From positions 558,001 to 622,000 of the forward strand of contig OZ260083.1 of the NCBI GenBank assembly GCA_965284435.1: a stretch of 64,000 nucleotides of DNA, written 5' to 3'. This stretch comes from CAIYZT01 sp947461435 (lineage in GTDB: Bacteria > Pseudomonadota > Alphaproteobacteria > Rhodobacterales > Rhodobacteraceae). The notes beneath the pieces were generated by a model. It ran no database searches and was not told the DNA's origin. It saw only the letters and a list, made by a program, of their open reading frames with translations. The position numbers and the translations under genes are program-made. Of the stretch, positions 8,423 to 16,291 are shown piece by piece. Every line of letters begins with the position of its first letter. Within the stretch, counting starts at the first letter, position 1.

Positions 8423-9538
8423 ATGATTTTTCGGCCCAGTCTGCTTGCTCTCATGGTTTTTTCCGTTTCTCTTCAGGCTTGTAGTTTGCCTCAGGGTGCC
8501 GGTCTGGCAAGCCAGGTCATGGCCGGTTCAGAGGCGCCTGACGCGACCTTTGCGGTACGCTTTGTCACTTCTGAAACAATGGGTGCCGTGTCGTCTTGGC
8601 CCCGTGTTTCGGACCCAAATGCCAAGGCAGGCTGGGTCGAACGCAAATCCGGTGGGGCCGGATCCCAGATCGAAGTGGGCGATGTCATAACACTGTCGGT
8701 CTGGAGTAATGAGGAAAACTCGTTGCTGGTCGGCCCCGATCAACGGCAAATTGTTTTTCCGCCGTTGACTGTCAGCCCGGACGGAACCGTTTTTCTTCCC
8801 TACGCGGACAAGGTCTATGTCGCGAAGATGTCGCCAGAAGAGGCACGCGATGCGGTTCAGAGCGGATTGAGTTCCGTGGTGCCATCGGCGCAGGTACAAT
8901 TGTCCGTGGCGTCCGGCCGTCGCAACGAAGTTGAGCTGATTTCGGGTGTTCCTGCACCTGGCTCCTACGCGGTTCCCGACAACAACTATGGTATCTTGAG
9001 CTTGATTGCCGACGGTGGCGGCATGCCGGGTGGCATCATAAACCCCCAAGTCCGATTGGCCAGGGATGGAAAGGTCTATGGAATTTCCATGGACAGATTG
9101 CTGTCAAATCCATCCAACGACACCATCTTGCGCGGGGGCGACCGGGTATATGTGGAAGAGGACAAGCGGTATTTCCTGTCCCTTGGCGCTGCCGGAAATG
9201 AATCACAGCATAAATTCCCGCAGTCCACTGTCACGGCGTTGGAATCCATGTCGTTGATTGGTGGGTTGAATGACAATTCGGCAAACCCGAAGGGAATTTT
9301 GATTCTTCGCCAGTATGCACCCAAAGCGGTTCGGCAAGATGGATCTGGTCCCGAAAAGGAACGCATGATCTTTGCCTTCGATCTAACGACGGCCGATGGT
9401 CTTTTCAGTGCGGGAGACTTTGAAATTCAACATCAGGACTTGGTGCTTGTGACCGAAAGCCCGGTCGTCTCGGCCCGCAATGCGATCAGTTTGATTGGCG
9501 CGGCCTTGGGGCTGTACAAGACCGGCCAATCGCTTTGA
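8423..9538 (+). CDS. Wza-family polysaccharide export lipoprotein
   Basis: The start ATG 8423 is chosen over upstream codons because TGGAG lies seven bases before it and the product then begins with a lipoprotein signal (MIFRPSLLALMVFSVSLQAC, lipobox near residue 20). The 371-residue protein has a polysaccharide export domain (EVGDVITLSVWSNEE; LTVSPDGTVFLPYADKVYV) and at least two SLBB-like repeats (VELISGVPAPGSYAV; FLSLGAAGNES). It ends with a hydrophobic helix (ARNAISLIGAALGLYKTG) that in Wza proteins crosses the outer membrane. It probably forms the export pore for the polysaccharide made by the divergent genes. No Wzc-type kinase or polymerase gene is in view. Confidence 0.9.
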   Translation: MIFRPSLLALMVFSVSLQACSLPQGAGLASQVMAGSEAPDATFAVRFVTSETMGAVSSWPRVSDPNAKAGWVERKSGGAGSQIEVGDVITLSVWSNEENSLLVGPDQRQIVFPPLTVSPDGTVFLPYADKVYVAKMSPEEARDAVQSGLSSVVPSAQVQLSVASGRRNEVELISGVPAPGSYAVPDNNYGILSLIADGGGMPGGIINPQVRLARDGKVYGISMDRLLSNPSNDTILRGGDRVYVEEDKRYFLSLGAAGNESQHKFPQSTVTALESMSLIGGLNDNSANPKGILILRQYAPKAVRQDGSGPEKERMIFAFDLTTADGLFSAGDFEIQHQDLVLVTESPVVSARNAISLIGAALGLYKTGQSL

Positions 9539-9593
9539 TCTACTCGTGAGTTTTCAAATGGCCGCCTTCTTCAAAGATGGGCGGCATCAAAGC
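9533..9593. terminator. Possible bidirectional hairpin between convergent wza-type and marR genes
   Basis: CTTTGAT at the end of the export gene pairs with ATCAAAG at the end of the marR gene, and inside it ATGGCCGCC can pair with GGCGGCAT with one bulge. There is no strong T-run on either side, so termination activity is uncertain. Confidence 0.35.
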
Positions 9594-10045
9594 CTTTGCG
9601 GGTCGTCTTCAGATTCCATGCGCAGGCGCAGTTCACGCAAAACCGGGAGAACGGCGCGTACCTTGTCGGCCCCCAAAGCCGTGACCGCCGCAGAAATGAT
9701 CGGCGCGACGGAGGCCACCGCAGCATCGCGCGCCGCGCGCCCCGCCGGAGAAATGGACACAAACTTTTGCCGGGCATCGTCCCAATCGGGCCGAATATGA
9801 ATATGCCCGGCCCATTCAAGTTTGGCCAAAGTGTTTGTCATCGCCCCCCGCGTGACATGAAAGGCCCGCGCCAATTGCGCGGGTGTGCGTTCGTCTGACA
9901 GGCGGGCCAAGAGGTTTAGAACTGAAAAATGCGACAACTGCATGCCCCGGGGCAAAGCCTTTGAAATGCGGTTGCGCGCCAGTTGATCGGCCATAAACAA
10001 TTCGCCGAACAAGGACACTGCCAGATCATCCGTACGCTCGGTCAT
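9587..10045 (-). CDS. MarR-family transcriptional regulator
   Basis: The 152-residue protein has the MarR winged-helix layout. A helical start is followed by LSHFSVLNLLARLSDERTPAQ, a recognition helix region VTRGAMTNTLAKLEWAGHI, and a wing with RPDWDDARQKFVSISPAG, where the D-x-R motif is conserved. It should bind DNA as a dimer, usually repressing its own operon. It overlaps the upstream carbon-nitrogen hydrolase by four bases (ATGA) and is last in the likely operon grxC - hydrolase - marR. The ligand and targets cannot be inferred. Confidence 0.9.
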   Translation of the reverse strand: MTERTDDLAVSLFGELFMADQLARNRISKALPRGMQLSHFSVLNLLARLSDERTPAQLARAFHVTRGAMTNTLAKLEWAGHIHIRPDWDDARQKFVSISPAGRAARDAAVASVAPIISAAVTALGADKVRAVLPVLRELRLRMESEDDPQRL

Positions 10046-10872
10046 GGCCCGTCAAACGCCCGGTCATGCGTCAAAGAGGGAACCCGGTTTCGGGCCTTGG
10101 TAACCTGAGACAGATCAAGATCGACGAAAGTAACACCGGGTTGGGCCCCGGCGTCGCACAAGATTTCACCCCAAGGCGCGATGGCAAGAGAATGTCCATG
10201 CGTCCGCCGGCCCTTGCCTGCCATTTCGCTGTGAAATCCTGTTTGAGCGGGCGCGAGGACAAAACACCCCGTCTCGATGGCCCGCGCGCGCAACAAGGTT
10301 TCCCAGTGCGCTTGACCGGTAAGGTGATTGAAGGCTGCCGGTACCGTAATGATTTCAGCGCCCGCTTGCGCAAGGCGCCGGTAAAGATGGGGAAATCGAA
10401 CGTCATAGCAGATTGTCATGCCGATCTTGGCAAAATCGGCGTCAGCCAGTACGGCGCGCTGGCCGGGGCGATAGCCGGAGGATTCGCGGTAAATCTCGGT
10501 CTCGCTGACATTGACATCGAACATATGGATCTTGTCATAGCGGGCCGCGATGCTGCCCGAGGGCGCGATCAGAAAGGATCTGTTGGCAAATCGCCCATCG
10601 GGATCCGTTGTCAAAACGCCCAGCGATCCAATCAGCAGCCAGATGCCTGCCGCTGCCGCCTCTTGGCGCAGGGCGGCAAGGGTGGGGTCATCCTCTTCGT
10701 GGCGCAGGACCGATCTTTGATGGTCGCGGTTGCTGGACAGGGCATTGGTGCATTCGGGCGTCAGAATAAAACCCGCCCCCCCTGCGGCCGCGGCGCGCAC
10801 ATGCGAAATCGTTTCGGGCAGGTTCATTGCCGGATCATCGCAGACGTTCAACTGCACCAAGCCCGCACGCAT
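10042..10872 (-). CDS. Carbon-nitrogen hydrolase (Nit1/Nit2-like amidase)
   Basis: The 276-residue nitrilase-superfamily enzyme carries the full triad: Glu40 (TPECTN), Lys114 (RYDKIHMFDV) and Cys155 (TICYDVRFPHLY). The YDKIHMFDV and CYDVRFP forms are those of the Nit1/Nit2 branch, whose members hydrolyse deaminated glutathione or omega-amides. Position between a glutaredoxin gene and a regulator fits a glutathione-related repair role, but that is inference. It starts at ATG 10872, five bases after the grxC stop, and overlaps marR. Confidence 0.9.
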   Translation of the reverse strand: MRAGLVQLNVCDDPAMNLPETISHVRAAAAGGAGFILTPECTNALSSNRDHQRSVLRHEEDDPTLAALRQEAAAAGIWLLIGSLGVLTTDPDGRFANRSFLIAPSGSIAARYDKIHMFDVNVSETEIYRESSGYRPGQRAVLADADFAKIGMTICYDVRFPHLYRRLAQAGAEIITVPAAFNHLTGQAHWETLLRARAIETGCFVLAPAQTGFHSEMAGKGRRTHGHSLAIAPWGEILCDAGAQPGVTFVDLDLSQVTKARNRVPSLTHDRAFDGP

Positions 10873-10877
10873 TGGGG

Positions 10878-11132
10878 TTACGCCAATAACGAGTCAAGAG
10901 CGCCGTCATGATCCAGCGCGTGCAGATCATCACAGCCGCCGACGTGGGTTCCGCCGATGAAAATTTGCGGCACGGTTCGACGGCCACCTGCCCGCTGCGT
11001 CATGGCGTGGCGCGTACCGGGATCCATCGAGACATCGATTTCTGTGAACGCGACGCCCTTCTTGCGCAGAAGTGCCTTGGCGGCGCTGCAGTACGGGCAG
11101 GTTTGTGTTGTATAAATTTCAACGGTTTTCAT
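10878..11132 (-). CDS. grxC: Glutaredoxin 3
   Basis: The 84-residue single-domain thioredoxin fold has the dithiol active site CPYC at residues 12-15. It also has the glutathione-binding TVPQIFIGG with the cis-proline, and the terminal GGCDDLHAL. It reduces protein disulfides with glutathione in the cytoplasm. ATG 11132 is preferred over a TTG three codons upstream, because AAAGGA would touch that TTG but is well spaced from the ATG. It is the first gene of a probable operon with the nitrilase and marR. Confidence 0.95.
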   Translation of the reverse strand: MKTVEIYTTQTCPYCSAAKALLRKKGVAFTEIDVSMDPGTRHAMTQRAGGRRTVPQIFIGGTHVGGCDDLHALDHDGALDSLLA

Positions 11133-11255
11133 CGTGGGCAATCCTTTGCGTCGGATGTGACTATAAGGGTTTGGTACCCGGCAAGGTCAATGACAATCGC
11201 GGCCAATTGCTGGAAGAGCAGACCTCCTGCAAGGATTGTCGCTCGGGGCGGGGGA

Positions 11256-11978
11256 CTATTGGTCTTTGGCCACGCGTGTCAGCGCCAAGACCGATACTGC
11301 GGCAGCGCCGCCCGCCAGACAGGCCTGCGCCCCCGAGGCAAGTGTGGCCCCCGATGTCATCACGTCATCAACCAAAAGAACATGCCGTCCGCGCAGTTTC
11401 GCCGCCTGGCGCGGATGGACCGACAGCGCGCCTTGCATGTTTGCAAATCGGTCGTCGCGGCTTCGCCCCTCTTGGCTGTGAGTTTGGCGGGAGCGACGCA
11501 GGAGATCGGGACAGTGATCAAGCCCGGCCAGCCGGGCCATGGACGACGACAAAAGCGCCGCCTGATTGTACCGCCGTTTCAAAAGACGCATCCAATACAA
11601 AGGGACGGGGGCCACCAACATTGCCCGATCAAGAATAGGTGCGGCGGCCTGCAACAGCCAGCCCGCGGCCGGACGTGCAAGATCAAGCCTATCCCCATGT
11701 TTCAGGGCCAAGACGAGGCTTCGGCCATTATCGCGGTACATGATCGCCGCGCGGCCGCGCGACCAAGGGCGCTCGATTGTCAGGCAGTCATCGCAAAGGG
11801 CATCGTTATCAGCCTCGCTGCCCGGAAGCGGCGTTCCACACTTGTCGCAAACCAGACCTGTAATGAAGGGCGTTTGTCGCCAGCAAGACCCACAAAGCCC
11901 AAAATCAGAGGTGACCAATTCATCGCAGGTCAAACATTGCGGCGGATAGATCAGATGAAGCGCTGCTTGCAAATTCAC
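11256..11978 (-). CDS. comF: ComF family phosphoribosyltransferase-like protein
   Basis: The 240-residue protein has an N-terminal double zinc-ribbon (CLTCDEL ... CGSCW ... CDKCG ... CDDC) and a C-terminal type I phosphoribosyltransferase domain with the PRPP loop VLLVDDVMTSGATLASGA. ComF proteins are needed for DNA uptake in transformable bacteria and are widely conserved, with an unclear enzymatic role. The start is GTG 11978 (MNLQAALHLIYPP). Its start codon lies only 24 bases from the start of the divergent methyltransferase gene, so the promoters must overlap or lie inside the genes. Confidence 0.92.
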   Translation of the reverse strand: MNLQAALHLIYPPQCLTCDELVTSDFGLCGSCWRQTPFITGLVCDKCGTPLPGSEADNDALCDDCLTIERPWSRGRAAIMYRDNGRSLVLALKHGDRLDLARPAAGWLLQAAAPILDRAMLVAPVPLYWMRLLKRRYNQAALLSSSMARLAGLDHCPDLLRRSRQTHSQEGRSRDDRFANMQGALSVHPRQAAKLRGRHVLLVDDVMTSGATLASGAQACLAGGAAAVSVLALTRVAKDQ

Positions 11979-12002
11979 CGTCCGCCCCTATCTTGCGCAA
12001 CC

Positions 12003-12809
12003 ATGACACCGCCCTTGTTGACAGATCGCGGGGCCCTTGCCCTGCACCGTTCTCGCGCAACCGAGTTCTTCTTTTTGGAAGAGGTGGTTGCCGATGTTCA
12101 TGAAAGACTCACCGAAGTTAACAGAACCTTTACGCAGGGGGTCGTGGTGTCGGGTTTTCCGCAGATGTGGCCCGATTTTCGCACAATACCGGATGACGAT
12201 ATTCTGGACCTGAGCCCTGAAGATCATGATCTTGTGGTCCATGCACTTTCCCTTCACTGGGCAAACGACCCGGTTGGACAATTGGTGCAGTGCAGACGGG
12301 CGCTTCGTCCGGATGGGCTTTTCCTTGGGCTTATGTTTGGCGGCCAAACCCTGCACGAATTGCGGGCAAGTTTGGCCGAAGCTGAAACAGAGGTGACGGG
12401 CGGGCTGTCGCCAAGGGTTCTGCCGATGGGTGAGATTCGGGATTTGGGGGCCTTGCTGCAACGGGCCGGATTCGCCCTACCTGTCGCTGACGGTTACACA
12501 AAGACTGTGATCTACAAAGACGCCTTTCACCTGATGCGCGATCTTCGGGCCATGGGCGAGGGGAACGCTTTGGCAGGACGATTGCGCAGACCCACGGGCC
12601 GCGCGGTGATGTTAAGGGCGGCAGAAATCTATGCGCAGCGATTTGGGGGGCCCGATGGGCGTATTCCTGCAACATTCGAAGTGATCTGTCTGACGGGTTG
12701 GGCCCCCCACCAAAGCCAGCAAAAGCCGTTAAGACCGGGGTCCGCATCTGCGCGATTGGCAGAGGCACTCAATGCCGCAGAAGCGTTGTTGCCGCGTGAC
12801 AAGGATTGA
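12003..12809 (+). CDS. NDUFAF5/BioC-like methyltransferase-fold protein
   Basis: The 268-residue product starts at ATG 12003; the frame is open far upstream but that part has no coding character. It resembles alphaproteobacterial relatives of mitochondrial NDUFAF5, with an N-terminal helix rich in Arg (LHRSRA), VADVHERLTEVNRTF, the core DDDILDLSPEDHDLVVHALS followed by LHWANDPVGQLVQCRRALRP, and the C-terminal EVICLTGWAPHQSQQKPLRP. The glycine-rich SAM motif I that would be expected near residues 45-60 is degenerate here (VVVSGFPQMW), so methyltransferase activity is not certain. It precedes hemH by 54 bases on the same strand and could be co-transcribed. Confidence 0.8.
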   Translation: MTPPLLTDRGALALHRSRATEFFFLEEVVADVHERLTEVNRTFTQGVVVSGFPQMWPDFRTIPDDDILDLSPEDHDLVVHALSLHWANDPVGQLVQCRRALRPDGLFLGLMFGGQTLHELRASLAEAETEVTGGLSPRVLPMGEIRDLGALLQRAGFALPVADGYTKTVIYKDAFHLMRDLRAMGEGNALAGRLRRPTGRAVMLRAAEIYAQRFGGPDGRIPATFEVICLTGWAPHQSQQKPLRPGSASARLAEALNAAEALLPRDKD

Positions 12810-12863
12810 CCCTGCCGCACAGCGGGTTATGTCGTTGAATAACACTGCAGTATGGAAGTTAAG

Positions 12864-13925
12864 ATGACCGACGTGATGCCCGGAACAGGCCGCCTTTCCC
12901 ACGCGCCCTTGGACCACCCAAGGGTGAAGCGTGCCAAGATTGGTGTGCTTTTGGCAAATCTAGGGACGCCCGATGGCTATGATTATTGGTCTATGCGTCG
13001 TTATTTGAACGAGTTTCTGTCGGACAAACGGGTCGTCGATATCAGCGACTGGATCTGGCAACCTTTGTTGCAGTTGATCATTCTGACCAAACGGCCCTTT
13101 ACCAGCGGGGCCAACTATAAGTTGATTTGGAACCACGATAAAAACGAATCGCCCCTGCTGACGATCACAAAGGACCAAACGGCCGGAATCGCTGCCGCCT
13201 TGGAACAGGTGTTCGGCGAGACGGTCATCGTGGATTTTGCGATGCGTTATGGAAATCCGACCACCGAATCAAAGGTGCGCAAACTGGTGGATGCCGGGTG
13301 TGAGAAGATCTTGTTCTTCCCGCTATACCCGCACTACGCCGGGGCAACGTCGGCCACCGCCAACGATTCCTTCTTCAAGGCGTTGACCAAGGAAAAGCGT
13401 CAGCCAGCGGCACGTGTTGTGGCGGAATACTTTGAACATCCGATGTACATCGATGCCTTGGCGCAGTCGGTCGAGCGGGCCTATGCCGGACTTGATCACA
13501 GACCGGATGTGCTGGTGACCAGCTATCACGGGATGCCAAAGCGCTATTTGATGGAGGGCGACCCCTATCACTGCCAGTGCGCGAAGACATCACGACTGCT
13601 GCGCGAACGTTTGGGCTGGGAAAAAGGCGCGATCGATCTGACGTTTCAATCGGTCTTTGGACGGGAAGAGTGGTTAAAGCCCTACACGGTTGAACATGTG
13701 GCCGAATTGGCCAAGGCGGGAAAGAAGAACATCGCCATCATGGCACCTGCGTTTTCGGCGGATTGCATTGAAACCCTGGAAGAAATCAATGGCGAGATTC
13801 GCGAAAGCTTTATGCACGCAGGGGGCGAAGTATTCACCTACATCCCGTGTCTGAACGATGAAGCCGCGCATATCGCGGCTTTGGTTCAAGTGATCCGAGA
13901 CAATCTGCAAGGCTGGATCAGCTAG
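12864..13925 (+). CDS. hemH: Ferrochelatase
   Basis: The enzyme inserts Fe2+ into protoporphyrin IX, the last step of haem synthesis, at the cytoplasmic face of the membrane. The 353-residue product has LANLGTPDGYDYWSMRRYL at the N-terminus, ESPLL in the substrate lip, the catalytic His222 in the ferrochelatase signature TSYHGMPKRYLMEGDPYHCQC taken as pieces, and the acidic TLEEIN with the SADC element. ATG 12864 has GGAAG five bases upstream; an ATG four codons earlier is possible. The gene ends 17 bases before a long hairpin shared with the convergent small exported protein gene. Confidence 0.96.
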   Translation: MTDVMPGTGRLSHAPLDHPRVKRAKIGVLLANLGTPDGYDYWSMRRYLNEFLSDKRVVDISDWIWQPLLQLIILTKRPFTSGANYKLIWNHDKNESPLLTITKDQTAGIAAALEQVFGETVIVDFAMRYGNPTTESKVRKLVDAGCEKILFFPLYPHYAGATSATANDSFFKALTKEKRQPAARVVAEYFEHPMYIDALAQSVERAYAGLDHRPDVLVTSYHGMPKRYLMEGDPYHCQCAKTSRLLRERLGWEKGAIDLTFQSVFGREEWLKPYTVEHVAELAKAGKKNIAIMAPAFSADCIETLEEINGEIRESFMHAGGEVFTYIPCLNDEAAHIAALVQVIRDNLQGWIS

Positions 13926-13941
13926 ATTTTCATTCCATTTG

Positions 13942-13988
13942 GGCAAAACAAAAGGGACGGCAGCAGAGCGCCGTCCCTTTGTTTTGCC
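13942..13988. terminator. Bidirectional terminator between hemH and small exported protein gene
   Basis: Left arm 13942-13961 and right arm 13970-13988 are complementary over about 19 pairs with a single unpaired A. The loop is eight bases. The core is GGGACGGC/GCCGTCCC flanked by A-rich and T-rich sides, so each strand has a T-rich tail after the G/C core. It lies between two convergent genes and should terminate both. Confidence 0.88.
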
Positions 13989-13999
13989 GAAGCAGAAGC

Positions 14000-14173
14000 T
14001 TAGAGCTGGGAAAGACCCAGAACAACCAGCAGAAGCAGCGGAACAACGATGCCAGCCGACGACGACGAGGTCGTAGCAACAACAACACCGGGATCCATGG
14101 TCGGCTCAACGCCGCCAGCGAATGCGGTCGAGGCAGAAGCAGCGATAACTGCTGCGAGTGCAACTTTTTTCAT
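14000..14173 (-). CDS. Small exported protein with C-terminal hydrophobic segment (copy 2)
   Basis: The 57-residue product starts at ATG 14173, with GGAG six bases upstream. Residues 1-19 are a signal peptide (MKKVALAAVIAASASTAFA). A short acidic/proline stretch GGVEPTMDPGVVVATT follows, then SSSSAGIVVPLLLLVVLGLSQL. The tail AGIVVPLLLLVVL is identical to that of the gene at 1629-1817, and both end in QL. It is convergent with hemH. The function is not known to me. The conserved hydrophobic tail, rather than the variable middle, seems to be the functional part. Confidence 0.82.
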   Translation of the reverse strand: MKKVALAAVIAASASTAFAGGVEPTMDPGVVVATTSSSSAGIVVPLLLLVVLGLSQL

Positions 14174-14320
14174 TTTTTCTCTCCGAATTTCAACGTGCAG
14201 ACGATTTTGCAGAGGCGGCCGCACGTACCCAAGACTATTCCTCGTATGCTTCTCTAACCAACTTGGGGTAGCAAATTCAACTTAGCCTCTTGCCTGTGGA
14301 ATTTGCCGTTCATTCTTGCG

Positions 14321-14926
14321 TCAAATAAGCAACACTTGCGTGCCGACTTTTGCCAGTTCGTAGAGCTCTTGGATGTGCTCATTATACAGCCCGATACAGC
14401 CGTTGGAGGAGCGACGGCCAATCTTGCGGGTGTCATGGGTGCCGTGAATGCGGTAATACTGCCAGCCAAGGTACATCGCCCGCGTCCCCAGTGGATTGTC
14501 CGGCGCGCCGCCTTCAACCACATCGGGCCAATCGGGATTGCGTTCTTTCATGGCAGGGGTTGGCCGCCATGGTGGGTTCACTACCTTGTCGACGATTTGA
14601 GTGGCCCCTTTGCGGGTCAGGTCATCAGACAGGGGAACCGATGTTGGGTAAAGCCGATAGACGGTTTGATCTTCCGACCAGAAATGCAGCGCCCGCGAAG
14701 TAATATCGACCAAAATGGCCCCGTTTTGCGTGCTTGTGAAATGATCTTGCCAATCCAGCATACGGAAACTCGACGCGTTGCTGCGGATGGTTCCCTTGAC
14801 GGCAGGCGCTTCCATTTCGGTCGTACCTTCTTGCGCCTTCGCGGGAAAGGCACTTCCCGCGCCCAAGGCCGCAGCGCCCGCCATGAACAGACGGCGATTG
14901 AAGGAGATGTTCTTCTCGGTGGCCAT
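14321..14926 (-). CDS. L,D-transpeptidase (YkuD domain) with Tat-like signal
   Basis: ATG 14926 is preferred because GAGGAG lies eight bases upstream; a longer frame adds 20 unlikely residues. The 201-residue protein begins with a twin-arginine-like signal (NRRLFMAGAAALGAGSAFPAKA). Its YkuD domain carries the motif YRIHGTHD ... RSSNGCIGLYNEH, with the nucleophilic Cys in S-N-G-C. Such periplasmic enzymes form 3-3 peptidoglycan crosslinks or anchor outer-membrane proteins to the wall. An SNGC motif in place of the usual SHGC is seen in many family members. A second L,D-transpeptidase gene lies at 15718-16212. Confidence 0.92.
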   Translation of the reverse strand: MATEKNISFNRRLFMAGAAALGAGSAFPAKAQEGTTEMEAPAVKGTIRSNASSFRMLDWQDHFTSTQNGAILVDITSRALHFWSEDQTVYRLYPTSVPLSDDLTRKGATQIVDKVVNPPWRPTPAMKERNPDWPDVVEGGAPDNPLGTRAMYLGWQYYRIHGTHDTRKIGRRSSNGCIGLYNEHIQELYELAKVGTQVLLI

Positions 14927-15124
14927 GCAATGTACTCCTCGAACTCTTTTGATGCGGCTCATACTACCAACCCGGCAAAGCCGCAAATCAAACTGGCGTC
15001 ACTGGGCGGGCTCTTGCAATGCTGATTTGATGTTGCGCGCCAGTTTGAGTAAAGGGGACAAACAAAAAGTGTGACGCGGGCTTTCACAGGAATCTGTGGG
15101 CGGCGAATTGGGGTAGTGGACAGA

Positions 15125-15682
15125 ATGAACAGGCGTACGGTTCTTATGTTGGGCGGCGCTGCGGCTTTGGCCGCCTGCGGTGGTGGTTCAAATGAAGTGC
15201 CCTTGGGCACGGACGGCAAACCACTTCCGCGTGTGTATCGCATTGGCGAGGGTGAGACCAACCGGATCGACTTTCGATTTCTGGACGCATTGAACACCTT
15301 GCGGCGGGCAAAGGGTATTCCTGAAATGGCATTCAATGCCGAACTGAATGCGGCCGCCGCGACCCATGCGCGGGACATGTCGGTTCAGAACCGGCCGTGG
15401 CATTTCGGCTCTGACGGGTCTTCGCCTTTGGTTAGGGTTCAGCGTGTCGGTTACAGTGGCAAGTTGTTGGGCGAATTGATTGCCGAGACGTTTCAGACAG
15501 AGCTTGAGACTCTGTCAACCTGGATGGCAGATCCAGATATGCGGTCTGTCGTCTTGGATCCGCGGGCAACCCAGTTGGGATTTGCCTGGTACCAAGAGAG
15601 CAGCGGCAAGATCTGGTGGTGCTTCCTGAGTGGGGCAAGCGGCGGGATCATCCCGATCTCACCAATCGGGATTTATCAGTAA
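15125..15682 (+). CDS. CAP/SCP-domain lipoprotein
   Basis: The 185-residue product starts at ATG 15125 (GTGGA upstream) with MNRRTVLMLGGAAALAAC, a Tat-type signal that ends in a lipobox. The mature part is a bacterial CAP domain: LDALNTLRRAKGIPEMAFN, HARDMSVQNRPWHFGSDGSS, GELIAETF and the late RATQLGFAWYQ with a final WWCFLSG. The conserved histidines of the CAP cavity are visible in ATHARD and PWHFG. Bacterial CAP proteins are secreted; their function is mostly unknown. It is flanked by two L,D-transpeptidase genes on the opposite strand, which suggests an envelope role. Confidence 0.88.
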   Translation: MNRRTVLMLGGAAALAACGGGSNEVPLGTDGKPLPRVYRIGEGETNRIDFRFLDALNTLRRAKGIPEMAFNAELNAAAATHARDMSVQNRPWHFGSDGSSPLVRVQRVGYSGKLLGELIAETFQTELETLSTWMADPDMRSVVLDPRATQLGFAWYQESSGKIWWCFLSGASGGIIPISPIGIYQ

Positions 15683-15717
15683 TTTCAACAGAGAACGCCG
15701 CAATATATGCCGGATCG

Positions 15718-16212
15718 TCAGGGCAAAAGCCAGATCGGCGTTCCCGGTTTGACCATGGCATAGACCTCTTCCATCTGCCGATCGGTCACGGCCACGCAGC
15801 CCACCGTCCAATCGGGCTGAGAGATCGGGCTGCGCGGACCCCCATGGATGAAGATATCGCCGCCCGGCGGTTTACCAGCAGCCTTCGCATTGGCACGGTC
15901 CTGATCATTGGGGTAGGAAATTCCAAGGGACAGGTAGAAGTTCGACTTCGGGTTCTTGTGCGTGATGTAGTACAAACCCTCGGGTGTTTTGCCGTCACCT
16001 TCGAATTGCTTTGGCCCAACCGGCGCAAAACCCAAGGCGACGTCAAAGGATTTCACAACCTCGCCATCGCTTAGAAGGTACATCTTCCTTTCAGACTTAT
16101 GCACTTGAATCTCGGTCACCGCAGGACCGGTGTAGGTGCGAAATTTTGTGCTGCAAGACGCCAGACCAAGGGCCAGCATAAAAACCAGAACGGCGCGAAA
16201 GATTGGGGACAT
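15718..16212 (-). CDS. L,D-transpeptidase family lipoprotein
   Basis: ATG 16212 gives a 164-residue protein starting with a lipoprotein signal (MSPIFRAVLVFMLALGLASC, lipobox LASC). The frame is open 68 codons further upstream, but that part overlaps the RNA methyltransferase gene and has no coding character. The YkuD domain has VHKSERKMYLL, TPEGLYYIT, and the active-site block IFIHGGPRSPISQPDWTVGC followed by VAVTD, with the catalytic Cys in GC. It probably crosslinks peptidoglycan or a protein partner in the periplasm from the inner leaflet of the outer membrane. Confidence 0.9.
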   Translation of the reverse strand: MSPIFRAVLVFMLALGLASCSTKFRTYTGPAVTEIQVHKSERKMYLLSDGEVVKSFDVALGFAPVGPKQFEGDGKTPEGLYYITHKNPKSNFYLSLGISYPNDQDRANAKAAGKPPGGDIFIHGGPRSPISQPDWTVGCVAVTDRQMEEVYAMVKPGTPIWLLP

Positions 16213-16291
16213 TGCCTGCTCGATATTTTTTCTTTCCGCAGCCAATACAGCAAGTCTGCGGACTTTCCTAGATAGTCGAACGGTTAACGAA

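Noticed and set aside
10908..12002. Long upstream extension of the methyltransferase frame
   Set aside because: It overlaps grxC and comF on the other strand and has no family likeness; the gene proper starts at ATG 12003.
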